DNA of 64,000 nt from Paracoccus aerius (GTDB lineage Bacteria > Pseudomonadota > Alphaproteobacteria > Rhodobacterales > Rhodobacteraceae). Made by a program: the position numbers and the translations under genes. The notes below the pieces were generated by a model that was not told the DNA's origin, made no database searches, and worked only from the letters and a program-made list of their open reading frames with translations. The stretch lies in NCBI RefSeq assembly GCF_014656455.1, contig NZ_BNCL01000001.1, positions 186,001-250,000 of the forward strand. Direction: 5' to 3'. How positions within the stretch are numbered: the stretch's first letter is position 1; each line of letters starts with the position of its first letter. Of the stretch, positions 33,464 through 41,448 are shown in pieces.

Positions 33464-34462
33464 TCAGCTTTCGGACCGGAAGCCCAGCCTGCGGCCCAGT
33501 TTCGAGGCGAAGAACTCTCCGATCAGGCCGCGCCGGAAGACCAGCACGCAGACCATGAAGACGACGCCCGTGATGATCGTCACCGGAAAGTCCGAGGTGG
33601 CGAGGTAGTTCTGCAGCGTCACCACCAGTCCAGCGCCCACCACAGGTCCGGCCAGGGTGCCGATGCCGCCCAGAAGCGTCATCAGGATCACCTCGCCCGA
33701 CATCTGCCAGGCCACGTCCGTCAGCGTGGCGAACTGGAAGATCAGCGCCTTGACGCCCCCCGCCAGACCGGCAAGCGCGGCCGACATGACGAAGGCCCCC
33801 AGCTTGTAGCGGCTGACCGAATAGCCCAGCGAGACCGCGCGCTGTTCGTTTTCGCGGATCGACTTGAGGATCATCCCGAAGGGCGAGTTCACGAAGCGCC
33901 AGATGATCAGCAGGCCCAGTATGAACACGGCCAGCACGAAGTAATACATCGTCATCGTGTCCGACAAGTTGAAGATGCCGAACAGGGTGCCGCGCGGCAC
34001 GGACTGGATCCCGTCCTCGCCATGGGTGAAGCCCGCCTGCAGGCAGAAGAAGAAGAACATCTGCGACAGGGCCAGGGTGATCATCGCGAAGTAGATGCCC
34101 TGGCGGCGGATGGCGATGGCGCCCATGACCAGGCCCAGGGCGGCGGCGCCCAGGACGCCCAGAAGGATCCCGGCCTCGGGCGGCCAGCCCCAGACCTTCA
34201 CCGCATGGGCGGTGAAATAGGCCGCGCCGCCGAAGAAGGTGGCATGGCCGAAGGACAGAAGGCCCGTATATCCCAGCAGCAGGTTGAAGGCCGCGGCGAA
34301 CAGCCCGAAGGCCAGCAGCTTCATCAGGAAGATCGGATACAGGAACTGCGGCGCCAGCAGCAGCCCGGCCAGGATGACCGCCAGCAGCGCAAGCTGGATG
34401 GCGCCCGCTTTCGGATGGATGGCGATATGTTCAGAGGCGATGGGTTCGGACTTGCCGGACAT
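33464..34462 (-). CDS. livM: Branched-chain amino acid-type ABC permease LivM
   Basis: A 332-residue permease with about nine hydrophobic segments and the EAA-like motif of LivM (SIRENEQRAVSLGYSVSRYKLGAF, given here in part as RENEQRAVSLGY). GYTGLLSFGHATFFGGAAY matches the family. I take the ATG at 34462, just after the livH stop. It belongs to a five-gene importer; the substrate may be an amino acid, an amide or a urea-like compound. Confidence 0.9.
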   Translation of the reverse strand: MSGKSEPIASEHIAIHPKAGAIQLALLAVILAGLLLAPQFLYPIFLMKLLAFGLFAAAFNLLLGYTGLLSFGHATFFGGAAYFTAHAVKVWGWPPEAGILLGVLGAAALGLVMGAIAIRRQGIYFAMITLALSQMFFFFCLQAGFTHGEDGIQSVPRGTLFGIFNLSDTMTMYYFVLAVFILGLLIIWRFVNSPFGMILKSIRENEQRAVSLGYSVSRYKLGAFVMSAALAGLAGGVKALIFQFATLTDVAWQMSGEVILMTLLGGIGTLAGPVVGAGLVVTLQNYLATSDFPVTIITGVVFMVCVLVFRRGLIGEFFASKLGRRLGFRSES

Positions 34463-34463
34463 G

Positions 34464-35351
34464 TCAGGCATCCTTTCCGAAAAGGCCCGCGGGCCGCAGG
34501 ATCAAGACGATCGCCATGATGACGAAGATCACGATGTTGGACGCTTCGGGGTAGAAGACCTTCGTCAATCCCTCGACAACGCCCAGCATATAGCCGGTGA
34601 TGATCGCCCCGAGGATGGACCCCATGCCGCCAACCACCACAACCGCAAAGACGATGATGATCAGGTTCGACCCCATCAGCGGGCTGACCTGATAGACCGG
34701 CGCAGCCAGCACGCCCGCGAACGCCGCAAGCCCCGCGCCAAGCGCATAGGTCAGCGTCAGCAGCAAGGGCACGTTCACGCCGAAGCTTTGCACGAGGGTC
34801 GGGTTTTCCGTGGCCGCCCGCAGATAGGCGCCCAGCTTCGTCTTCTCGATCATGAACCAGACGGCAAGGCAGGCGATTAGCGAGGCGATCACGACCCAGC
34901 CACGATAGATCGGCAGGAACATGAAGCCCAGGTTCACGGCCCCGGTCAGCGCCGCCGGTGCCGCATAGGGCATTCCCGACGCGCCGTAGAAATACCGGAA
35001 CGTCCCCTCGATCGCCAGGGCCAGGCCAAAGGTGAACAAGAGACCGTAAAGGTGGTCCAGCTGATACAGCCGCGACAGCATGGTGCGTTCGATGATCGCG
35101 CCGAACAGGCCCACGATCAGCGGCGCCGCGATCAGCGCCAGCCAATAGTTGACGCCGCCCACCGTCAGCAGCAGCAGCGCCGTGAAGGCACCCAGCATGT
35201 ATTGCGCGCCATGCGCGAAGTTGATCACGCGCAGCAGGCCGAAGATGACGGCCAGGCCCAGCGACAGCAGCGCATAGAATGATCCGTTGATCAGCCCGAC
35301 CAGAAGCTGGCCCATCAGGGCGGCAACGGGAATTCCGAAGATCATGGTCAT
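34464..35351 (-). CDS. livH: Branched-chain amino acid-type ABC permease LivH
   Basis: A 295-residue permease: NGSFYALLSLGLAVIFGLLRV and NFAHGAQYMLGAF at the N-terminus, and RAATENPTLVQSFGVNV as the cytoplasmic coupling loop. It has about eight hydrophobic segments. It starts 1 base after the livF stop and ends at the livM start. Confidence 0.92.
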   Translation of the reverse strand: MTMIFGIPVAALMGQLLVGLINGSFYALLSLGLAVIFGLLRVINFAHGAQYMLGAFTALLLLTVGGVNYWLALIAAPLIVGLFGAIIERTMLSRLYQLDHLYGLLFTFGLALAIEGTFRYFYGASGMPYAAPAALTGAVNLGFMFLPIYRGWVVIASLIACLAVWFMIEKTKLGAYLRAATENPTLVQSFGVNVPLLLTLTYALGAGLAAFAGVLAAPVYQVSPLMGSNLIIIVFAVVVVGGMGSILGAIITGYMLGVVEGLTKVFYPEASNIVIFVIMAIVLILRPAGLFGKDA

Positions 35352-35352
35352 G

Positions 35353-36057
35353 TCACACCCCCAGTTCCCGATGCAGCAGGTCCATCTGGTTCGGCAGGTC
35401 CGATACCGGAAACTCGGCGGTCATCGTGCCATGGTCCATCAGGTAGAAGCGGTCCGCGACCTTGGCGGCGAAGCGGAAGTTCTGTTCCACCAGCACCACG
35501 GTCATGCCGCGCTGTTTCAATTGGCGCAGGACATCGCCGATGGCATTGATGATGACCGGGGCCAGCCCCTCGGTCGGCTCGTCCAGCAACAGGCACCGCG
35601 CCCCCGTCCGCAGGATGCGCGCCATGGCCAGCATCTGCTGTTCGCCGCCCGACAGCTTGGTGCCGGGGCTGTTGCGGCGTTCCTGCAGGTTGGGGAACAA
35701 GTCATAGATCTCGGCCACCGACATGCCGCCATCGGCGACCTTGGGCGGCAGCATCAGGTTTTCCTCGACCGACAGGGTCGCGAAGATGCCGCGTTCCTCG
35801 GGGACGAAGCCCAGGCCGGCGCGGGCGGTCTTGTGCAGCGGCACGGACATCATGTCCTGGCCCGCGAAGGTGATGCGGCCCGTGCGCTTGCGCAGGATGC
35901 CCATGATCGTGCGCAGGGTCGTGGTCTTTCCCATGCCGTTGCGGCCCAGGATGCAGATCATCTCGCCTTCGTTGACGTGCAGGTCCACGCCGTGCAGCAC
36001 ATGGCTTTCGCCATACCAGGCCTGAAGCCCGGCAGTTTCCAGAAGCGCAGCCGCCAT
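35353..36057 (-). CDS. livF: Branched-chain amino acid-type ABC ATPase LivF
   Basis: A 234-residue ATPase: Walker A GRNGMGKTT, signature LSGGEQQMLAMARIL, Walker B CLLLDEPTEGLAP. The LivF-specific stretch FVPEERGIFATLSVEENL is present. Its ATG overlaps the livG stop by one base (TAATG). Confidence 0.94.
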   Translation of the reverse strand: MAAALLETAGLQAWYGESHVLHGVDLHVNEGEMICILGRNGMGKTTTLRTIMGILRKRTGRITFAGQDMMSVPLHKTARAGLGFVPEERGIFATLSVEENLMLPPKVADGGMSVAEIYDLFPNLQERRNSPGTKLSGGEQQMLAMARILRTGARCLLLDEPTEGLAPVIINAIGDVLRQLKQRGMTVVLVEQNFRFAAKVADRFYLMDHGTMTAEFPVSDLPNQMDLLHRELGV

Positions 36058-36833
36058 TATTCGGTTCCCATATAGGCGGTGCGGACGCGCGGATCGGCCG
36101 AGACGGTGGCATAGTCGCCCGTCGCAATGATCTCGCCTCGTTGCAGCACCGTGACGTGGTGGCAGATATCGGCGACCACGTTCAGGTTATGCTCGACCAT
36201 CAGCACGGCACGGGACTGCGCTACGTCGCGGATGATCTCGGCCACCATGCGGACATCTTCCTGACCCATGCCGGCCATTGGTTCGTCCAGCAGCAGCACC
36301 TCTGGCTCCAGTGCCAGGGTGGTGGCGATCTCCAGCACGCGCTTGCGGCCATAGGACAGGTCGGCGGCACGGTGGTCGCGATAGGGCGTCAGGCCCAGGT
36401 GGTCGATCAGTTGATCCGCCCGGGCGTTCAGCCGGTCCAGCGAGGACAGCGGCTTCCAGAACTGGACAGCCAGCCCGGCCGGGCGCTGAAGCGCGACCTT
36501 GACGTTCTCGCGAACCGTCAGATGCGGGAAAACGGCCGAGATCTGGAAGGACCGCACCAACCCCATCCGCGCCACCTTGTCGGGCTTGGTCTGGGTGATG
36601 TCCTGGCCCAGCAGCGTGATCTTGCCGCGCGTGGGTTGCAGGAACTTGGTCAGCAGGTTGAAGACCGTGGTCTTGCCCGCGCCGTTGGGACCGATCAGCG
36701 CGTGGATGCGCGCATGTTCAACGTCCAGGTCGACATTGTTGACGGCGGTGAAGCCGGCGAAATCCTTGCCGAGACCGCGGGCGGAAAGCACCACCCGCGG
36801 TTCGGTTTGCGTCATGGCAGGCGCAACATTCAT
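36057..36833 (-). CDS. livG: Branched-chain amino acid-type ABC ATPase LivG
   Basis: A 258-residue ATPase: Walker A GPNGAGKTT, Walker B VLLLDEPMAGM. The signature region is divergent (LSYGRKRVLEIATTLAL in place of LSGGQ), as is normal for LivG. RMGLVRSFQISAVFPHLTVREN is the LivG-type Q-loop region. It lies 9 bases downstream of the binding-protein gene. Confidence 0.93.
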   Translation of the reverse strand: MNVAPAMTQTEPRVVLSARGLGKDFAGFTAVNNVDLDVEHARIHALIGPNGAGKTTVFNLLTKFLQPTRGKITLLGQDITQTKPDKVARMGLVRSFQISAVFPHLTVRENVKVALQRPAGLAVQFWKPLSSLDRLNARADQLIDHLGLTPYRDHRAADLSYGRKRVLEIATTLALEPEVLLLDEPMAGMGQEDVRMVAEIIRDVAQSRAVLMVEHNLNVVADICHHVTVLQRGEIIATGDYATVSADPRVRTAYMGTE

Positions 36834-36842
36834 CGTCGTGCC

Positions 36843-38045
36843 TTACTGGGTGACAAGCGGGCAGCCGCTTTCGGCCGGATCAAGATAGGCCTCGTCGCCC
36901 GGAATGGTGGCCAGGACGTTGTAATAGTCCCATTCCTCGGTGATGTCGGCGGGGGCCTTCACCTCCATCAGGTAGACGTCCTTGATCAGGCGGCCATTGG
37001 CACCGACCTTGCCGTCCTGGGCGAAGACGTCGTTGACCGGCAGTTCATGCAGCTTGGCGGCGACGGCCTCGGTTTCGTCCGTCCCGGCAGCCTCGATGGC
37101 CTTCAGATAGGACATGACCGTGGAATAGGTGCCCGCATGGATCATGTTCGGCATCGACCCGGTGCGCTCGAAGAAGCGGCGGCCGAATTCCTCGGACTGG
37201 GCATCGCGCTTCCAGTAGAAGCTTTCGGTCAGGTTCAGGCCCTGCGCGGCCTCGGCCCCCAGACCATGGACATCGGCCAGCGTGAACAGCAGCGCAGCCA
37301 GCTTCTGCCCGCCTTGGGTGATCCCGAATTCGGCGGCCTGCTTGATGGCGTTCTGCGTGTCGGCCCCGGCATTGGCCAGCCCGACCACCTTCGCACCCGA
37401 GGCCTGCGCCTGCAGCAGGAAGGACGAGAAATCCGTCGTCGCCAGCGGATGGCGCACCGACCCGGCGATCGTTCCGCCGTTTTCCGAGACGAAGCTGCCG
37501 GTCTGTTCCTCCAGCGAATAGCCGAAGGCATAATCGGCGGTCAGGAAAAACCAGCTGTCGCCACCTTCACGCACCAGGGCGCCGCCGGTGCCTACGGCCA
37601 GGGCGTGGGTGTCATAGGCCCAGTGGAAGCCATAGGGCGAGCATTGCGCGCCGGTCAGTTCCGTCGTCGCCGCGCCCGTGGTCATGGTCACCTTTTTCTT
37701 CTCGTTCGACAGCGCCTGAACGGCCAACGCCACCGAGGACGTGGTCAGTTCCATGATGCTGTCCACCTGTTCGGTGTCATACCACTGGCGGGCGATGTTC
37801 GACGCGATGTCGGGCTTGTTCTGGTGGTCGGCGGTCACGACCTCGATCGGCGCATCCAGAACGGTCCCGCCGAAATCCTCGACCGCCATCAAGGCGGCTT
37901 CATAGGAATTCTTGCCGCCGAAATCCGAATAAACGCCCGACTGGTCGTTCAGGATGCCGATCTTGACGATGCCGTCAGAAATCTCGGCCACGGCAGGGGC
38001 AGCCATCAGGCCAACGGACGCGGCCGACAACAACAGTTTACGCAT
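36843..38045 (-). CDS. Leu/Ile/Val-type ABC transporter substrate-binding protein
   Basis: A 400-residue periplasmic binding protein of the amino-acid/amide (HAAT) family. A signal peptide ends at about AVAE (residue 21). VKIGILNDQSGVYSDFGGKNS, the ligand-binding TSSVALAVQALSNEKK and TTGAATTELTGAQCSPYGFHW follow. Relatives bind branched-chain amino acids but also urea, amides and aromatic acids. It is first in the operon, with a strong ribosome site (GGGAGG, 4 bases before ATG), and is divergent from a LysR regulator. Confidence 0.9.
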   Translation of the reverse strand: MRKLLLSAASVGLMAAPAVAEISDGIVKIGILNDQSGVYSDFGGKNSYEAALMAVEDFGGTVLDAPIEVVTADHQNKPDIASNIARQWYDTEQVDSIMELTTSSVALAVQALSNEKKKVTMTTGAATTELTGAQCSPYGFHWAYDTHALAVGTGGALVREGGDSWFFLTADYAFGYSLEEQTGSFVSENGGTIAGSVRHPLATTDFSSFLLQAQASGAKVVGLANAGADTQNAIKQAAEFGITQGGQKLAALLFTLADVHGLGAEAAQGLNLTESFYWKRDAQSEEFGRRFFERTGSMPNMIHAGTYSTVMSYLKAIEAAGTDETEAVAAKLHELPVNDVFAQDGKVGANGRLIKDVYLMEVKAPADITEEWDYYNVLATIPGDEAYLDPAESGCPLVTQ

Positions 38046-38162
38046 TCAACCTCCCTTGGGCATACCCTTCGGCGCTGCGTGCAGATGCCGCAGGCCGGGA
38101 TGATGTCCTGTCCATAATGACGGCGGCCTCTCCTCAAGCCGACGTTGGACGAAAGGATGACC

Positions 38163-38228
38163 TCAAAGTCACTTTGACACAAGCGTTCAGTGCAGTCTAA
38201 TTTCGTTCAGGTTCTGCACAGAAACGAA
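38163..38228. promoter_or_regulatory. Candidate LysR operator region
   Basis: Within the 185-base divergent spacer lie two dyads. One is TCAAAG-TCA-CTTTGA (38163-38177). The other is TTCGTT...AACGAA (38202-38207 and 38223-38228), whose right arm abuts the LysR start codon. LysR proteins usually bind a dyad of this size (T-N11-A type) in the shared promoter and control both directions. Confidence 0.45.
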
Positions 38229-38230
38229 CA

Positions 38231-39127
38231 ATGCCGCTCAGTTGGGACGATCTTCAGTTCTTCCTCGCCGTCTCGCGCGAAGGGCAACTATCCCGGGCCG
38301 CGCGGGTGCTGGGCACATCCCATGTCACCGTATCCCGCCGGATCGACAGGCTGGAAAAGGCGCTGAACACGCGGCTGTTCGAACGCAACCCCCGCGGCTA
38401 CGAGCCGACACCGGCCGGACGCCGCCTGATCGAGACGGCCGAACGGATGGAGGAGGCGGCGGACGACATTCCCGTGGAACAGGGCGCCGCGTCGCGCCAG
38501 GCGGGGCCGCTGCGGCTGGCGGTGCCCGAGGGCTTTGCCAGCCTGTTTTCCACCCATTTGTGGCCGGACTTCATCGGCCGGTTTCCGCATATCTCGCTGG
38601 AACTGATCACCATGCCGCAGATCCTCTCGCTTTCGCGGCGCGAGGCCGACATGACGGTGACGCTGGACCCGATTTCCAGCGGGCCCTATCGGTCCGAACG
38701 GCTGGCAAACTATACCCTGCACCTTTACGCGACCGACGCCTATCTGGCGATGAACCCGCCCGTCGCGCAGCGCGAGGACCTGCGCCAGCACCGCATCATC
38801 GGCTATATCGAGGAGATGATCTTCGCACCGGGCCTGGACTATCTGGGCGAGGTGCTGCCGCGCATCCGCGCCTCGATCAAAAGCTCAAGCGTCTTCAATC
38901 AATTAGCGGCAGTTCGCAATAACCTGGGGATTGCGGTCCTGCCGCATTACATCGCGATCAAGTATCCGGAATTGCGGATCATCCTTCCTCAGGAAGTAAC
39001 GCTGACCCGCAGCTATTGGCTTACCTGCCACCGCGACGTGCGGGCGATGCGCCGGGAACGTGCCGTGATCGGTTTTCTGACCGACAGCCTGCGGGCAAGG
39101 ATGGCGGATCTGGTGCGGCCTGCCTAG
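38231..39127 (+). CDS. LysR-family transcriptional regulator
   Basis: A 298-residue regulator with an N-terminal winged helix-turn-helix (SRAARVLGTSHVTVSRRIDRLEKAL, in part RVLGTSHVTVSRRID) and a substrate-binding-like effector domain beginning about residue 90 (GPLRLAVPEGFASLF). It is divergent from the Liv/GMC/Ntn-hydrolase operon, so it is very probably its regulator, with the imported compound or a product as inducer. GTG/ATG alternatives are absent nearby; the ATG at 38231 fits the family start. Confidence 0.9.
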   Translation: MPLSWDDLQFFLAVSREGQLSRAARVLGTSHVTVSRRIDRLEKALNTRLFERNPRGYEPTPAGRRLIETAERMEEAADDIPVEQGAASRQAGPLRLAVPEGFASLFSTHLWPDFIGRFPHISLELITMPQILSLSRREADMTVTLDPISSGPYRSERLANYTLHLYATDAYLAMNPPVAQREDLRQHRIIGYIEEMIFAPGLDYLGEVLPRIRASIKSSSVFNQLAAVRNNLGIAVLPHYIAIKYPELRIILPQEVTLTRSYWLTCHRDVRAMRRERAVIGFLTDSLRARMADLVRPA

Positions 39128-39161
39128 CGGATGCCTTGATCGGCTTGCCACCACAGGAAAC

Positions 39162-39238
39162 TGGCGATCCCGGAAGGAATCGAACCCTCAACCTGCCGAT
39201 TAGAAGTCGGCTGCTCTATCCAGTTGAGCTACGGGACC
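39162..39238 (-). tRNA. tRNA-Arg (TCT)
   Basis: A full 77-base cloverleaf with encoded CCA. The acceptor pairs GGTCCCG with CGGGATC, with discriminator G. The anticodon arm is GCCGA-CTTCTAA-TCGGC, giving anticodon TCT, which reads AGA/AGG. The T-loop is GGTTCGATTCC-like. It lies between the LysR gene and the GNAT gene. Confidence 0.96.
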
Positions 39239-39279
39239 GTCAGGGCGATCTTTTGCGGGATCGCGCGGTGATGCGCAAG

Positions 39280-39747
39280 TCACAGCGTGCGGGTCATGAA
39301 GACGCTGTTGGGATCCAGCCGATAGCTGCCGAAGGGCGGGCATTCGGCAAAGCCGCCGCGGGAATAAAGCGCGCGGGCTGCCGCAAAGCTGGGCTGGGCG
39401 CCGGTTTCCAGCGACAGGCGCGACAGGCCCACCCGCCGCGCGTGGTCAATCAGTCGGTCAAGCATCAGGCGCGACAGGCCGCTGCCCCGCGCCTCGGCCA
39501 GGACATGCATGGCCTTGAGTTCTCCATGCGTCGGATCAAGGCGCTTCAGCGCGGCCATTCCGACGGCCGCGCCGTCCTGGCGCAGCACGAAAAAGTCGAT
39601 GTCGGGCGAAACAAGGTCCTCGCGCGGCATCATGTGGATGGATTCGGGCGGAGTGTCCGCCTGCATGTCCGCCGTGTGCCGCTGAAACAGCAGGGCCAGA
39701 TCATCGGCCAGCGGGGATTCCAAGGCAAAGGACGGGGTGCGGGTCAC
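39280..39747 (-). CDS. GNAT-family N-acetyltransferase
   Basis: A 155-residue acetyltransferase: ELKAMHVLAEARGSGLSRLMLD is the acetyl-CoA pyrophosphate-binding motif A, with LETGAQPSFAAARALYSRGGF after it. This resembles the YsnE/PaiA-like branch, with no substrate evident. A GTG at 39747 is preceded by AAGAGG at ideal spacing and is preferred; an ATG at 39771 is the alternative. Confidence 0.85.
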   Translation of the reverse strand: MTRTPSFALESPLADDLALLFQRHTADMQADTPPESIHMMPREDLVSPDIDFFVLRQDGAAVGMAALKRLDPTHGELKAMHVLAEARGSGLSRLMLDRLIDHARRVGLSRLSLETGAQPSFAAARALYSRGGFAECPPFGSYRLDPNSVFMTRTL

Positions 39748-39806
39748 GGTGGCCTCTTGACGATGGACCATGATTACCTGTGATCGCGCGACCCGGCAAC
39801 CGCATG

Positions 39807-39832
39807 AAAAAGGGCGGCCTTGACGGCCGCCC
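39807..39832 (-). terminator. Rho-independent terminator after carD
   Basis: On the minus strand, GGGCGGCC-GTCAA-GGCCGCCC is followed by TTTTT, 21 bases past the carD stop. It separates carD from the GNAT gene. Confidence 0.88.
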
Positions 39833-39852
39833 CTGATGCGCCGTGACTGCAA

Positions 39853-40362
39853 TCACGCCGCGCGCGAAAGCAGCACTTCCTCGACCCGCTTCTGGGCAGC
39901 GCCTTCGTCCAGGCCGTTGACGGCCGCGACTTCGCGGGTCAGCCGGTCAAGGGCGGCTTCGTAAAGCTGGCGTTCCGAATAGGACTGTTCGCGCTGATCG
40001 TCGTTGCGGTGCAGGTCGCGCACGACCTCGGCGATGGACATCAGGTCGCCCGAGTTGATCTTCTGGTCATATTCCTGGGCGCGGCGCGACCACATCGCGC
40101 GCTTGACGCGGGCCTTACCCTTCAGCGTCTCCAGGGCACGGTCGATCAGGTCGGGCGTGGACAGGCTGCGCATCCCGATTTCCGAGGCACGGGCCGTCGG
40201 CACCCGCAGGGTCATCTTGTCCTTCTCGAAGGAAATCACGAACATTTCCAGCCGCAGGCCAGCAACCTCTTGCTCGTCGATCGACACGATGCGGCCGACG
40301 CCGTGGGCCGGATAGACAACAAAATCGTCAGGACGGAATTCGTTTTTCTTGGTCTTGGACAT
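39853..40362 (-). CDS. CarD/CdnL-family RNA polymerase-binding regulator
   Basis: A 169-residue protein. An N-terminal Tudor-like RNA polymerase interaction domain (DDFVVYPAHGVGRIVSIDEQE) is followed by a helical DNA-binding domain (RVKRAMWSRRAQEYDQKINSGD, in part MWSRRAQEYDQKI). CarD/CdnL proteins stabilise open promoter complexes, notably at rRNA promoters. The start at 40362 follows GAGGAAGCC. It is monocistronic, with its own terminator. Confidence 0.93.
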   Translation of the reverse strand: MSKTKKNEFRPDDFVVYPAHGVGRIVSIDEQEVAGLRLEMFVISFEKDKMTLRVPTARASEIGMRSLSTPDLIDRALETLKGKARVKRAMWSRRAQEYDQKINSGDLMSIAEVVRDLHRNDDQREQSYSERQLYEAALDRLTREVAAVNGLDEGAAQKRVEEVLLSRAA

Positions 40363-40683
40363 CTGGCTTCCTCTAGGTAGTGCCTTTAGAAGGACACAAA
40401 GAACCGAAAGCAGCGAATGCCGCCTCCGGCCTGTCATCACTCATGTGTTTTGTCCTGGCCTGGCAGAAGGCAAGGTTCGGCAGATTCTGGGTGACGCATC
40501 TTCTGGCCTCTGACTCCCATCAGATGCGAATGTTTGCTGAACATAACACAAATGAGACGCTAAAAAAAGCATCCTGTCGGGAACTTTCGTCGCACCTGTG
40601 GCAAGGGTGCTATGATCTGCGTTTCAAGCAGTTACGCCGCATCAAGCCGCCACAACGAGTGCGGCGGCCGCGAATCGCGACAA
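40363..40683. other. Intergenic region between carD and fdxA
   Basis: About 320 bases with no supported gene. The middle (40530-40590) is AT-rich, including a run of seven A, and should hold the carD promoter on the minus strand. A GC-rich imperfect hairpin at 40646-40665 without a T-tract could end the fdxA transcript. Confidence 0.4.
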
Positions 40684-41022
40684 TCAGTCGCCCTCGCCCG
40701 GCGCTTCCGAGAAATACTTGTCCAGCTTGCCCGGCACCCCGTCCATCTCGGCGGCGGTCGGCAGCGGCTCTTTCTTCTGGGTGATGACCGGCCAGATCTC
40801 GGAATATTTGCGATTGAACTCGACCCATTCCTCCATCGCGGGCTCGGTATCAGGACGGATCGCGTCGGCAGGGCATTCGGGTTCGCAGACGCCGCAGTCG
40901 ATGCATTCGTCGGGATGGATCACCAGCGTGTTCTCGCCCTCGTAAAAGCAATCCACGGGACAGACCTCGACGCAATCGGTGTATTTGCACATGATGCAAT
41001 TGTCGGTCACGACATAGGTCAT
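40684..41022 (-). CDS. fdxA: 7Fe ferredoxin FdxA
   Basis: A 112-residue ferredoxin with one [3Fe-4S] and one [4Fe-4S] site. The N-terminal pattern is [19 protein letters not shown] and the second is [17 protein letters not shown]. The extended C-terminal tail ([17 protein letters not shown]) is typical of alphaproteobacterial FdxA. It is an electron carrier of unspecified partner. The start at 41022 has GGAG 6 bases upstream. Confidence 0.96.
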   Translation of the reverse strand: MTYVVTDNCIMCKYTDCVEVCPVDCFYEGENTLVIHPDECIDCGVCEPECPADAIRPDTEPAMEEWVEFNRKYSEIWPVITQKKEPLPTAAEMDGVPGKLDKYFSEAPGEGD

Positions 41023-41154
41023 TGCAGGCTCCATTCTCGACAGGCGCTAGTTACGCCCCGGTCGCCGATCATTCAAGGCCGTGCCGCCTGAAAAGACCGC
41101 CGTTTCGGGTCGGGGCCTTGGGCGCAAACCCTGTCCCGCCAAGCGGGCCCCCGG

Positions 41155-41448
41155 CTAGACCCCGGTTCCGCCACCCTCTGCGTCAAGGTCGTGGTAAAGG
41201 CCCTGCGCTTCGGTCGCGGGGCCGCGCCGCTGACCCAAGGCCGTCACCTCAAGTGCGCGGATCTGCCCATGGGCCGAGACGGTGACCCGGTCACCCGGCC
41301 GGACCAGCTTGCCGGGCTTCTTGCAGGACTGGTCGTTCACCCGGACCCCGCCGGCCTCGATCCGTTCGACGGCAATCGCGCGGGACTTGAAGACCCGCGC
41401 GAAGAAAAGCCACTTGTCCAGGCGCAGCGCGCCGGCGTCTTCCGTCAC
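41155..41448 (-). CDS. S4-domain RNA-binding protein (HslR-like)
   Basis: A 97-residue protein with an S4 domain at the N-terminus (LRLDKWLFFARVFKSRAIAVERI, in part RLDKWLFFARVFKSR; then GGVRVNDQSCKKPGKLVRPGD). HslR/RqcP-type S4 proteins bind stalled 50S-nascent-chain complexes or structured RNA. Its ATG overlaps the stop of the Suv3-like helicase gene (ATGA), so two RNA-binding proteins are made together. Confidence 0.9.
   Translation of the reverse strand: MTEDAGALRLDKWLFFARVFKSRAIAVERIEAGGVRVNDQSCKKPGKLVRPGDRVTVSAHGQIRALEVTALGQRRGPATEAQGLYHDLDAEGGGTGV

Noticed and set aside
31490..34519. A 1009-codon open frame on the plus strand
   Set aside because: It lies antisense to the GMC, Ntn-hydrolase and LivM genes, all with clear family motifs; long antisense frames are expected in GC-rich DNA. 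No domain recognisable.
36141..38117. A 658-codon plus-strand frame
   Set aside because: Antisense to livG and the substrate-binding protein gene; His/Gly/Arg-rich composition typical of antisense translation.
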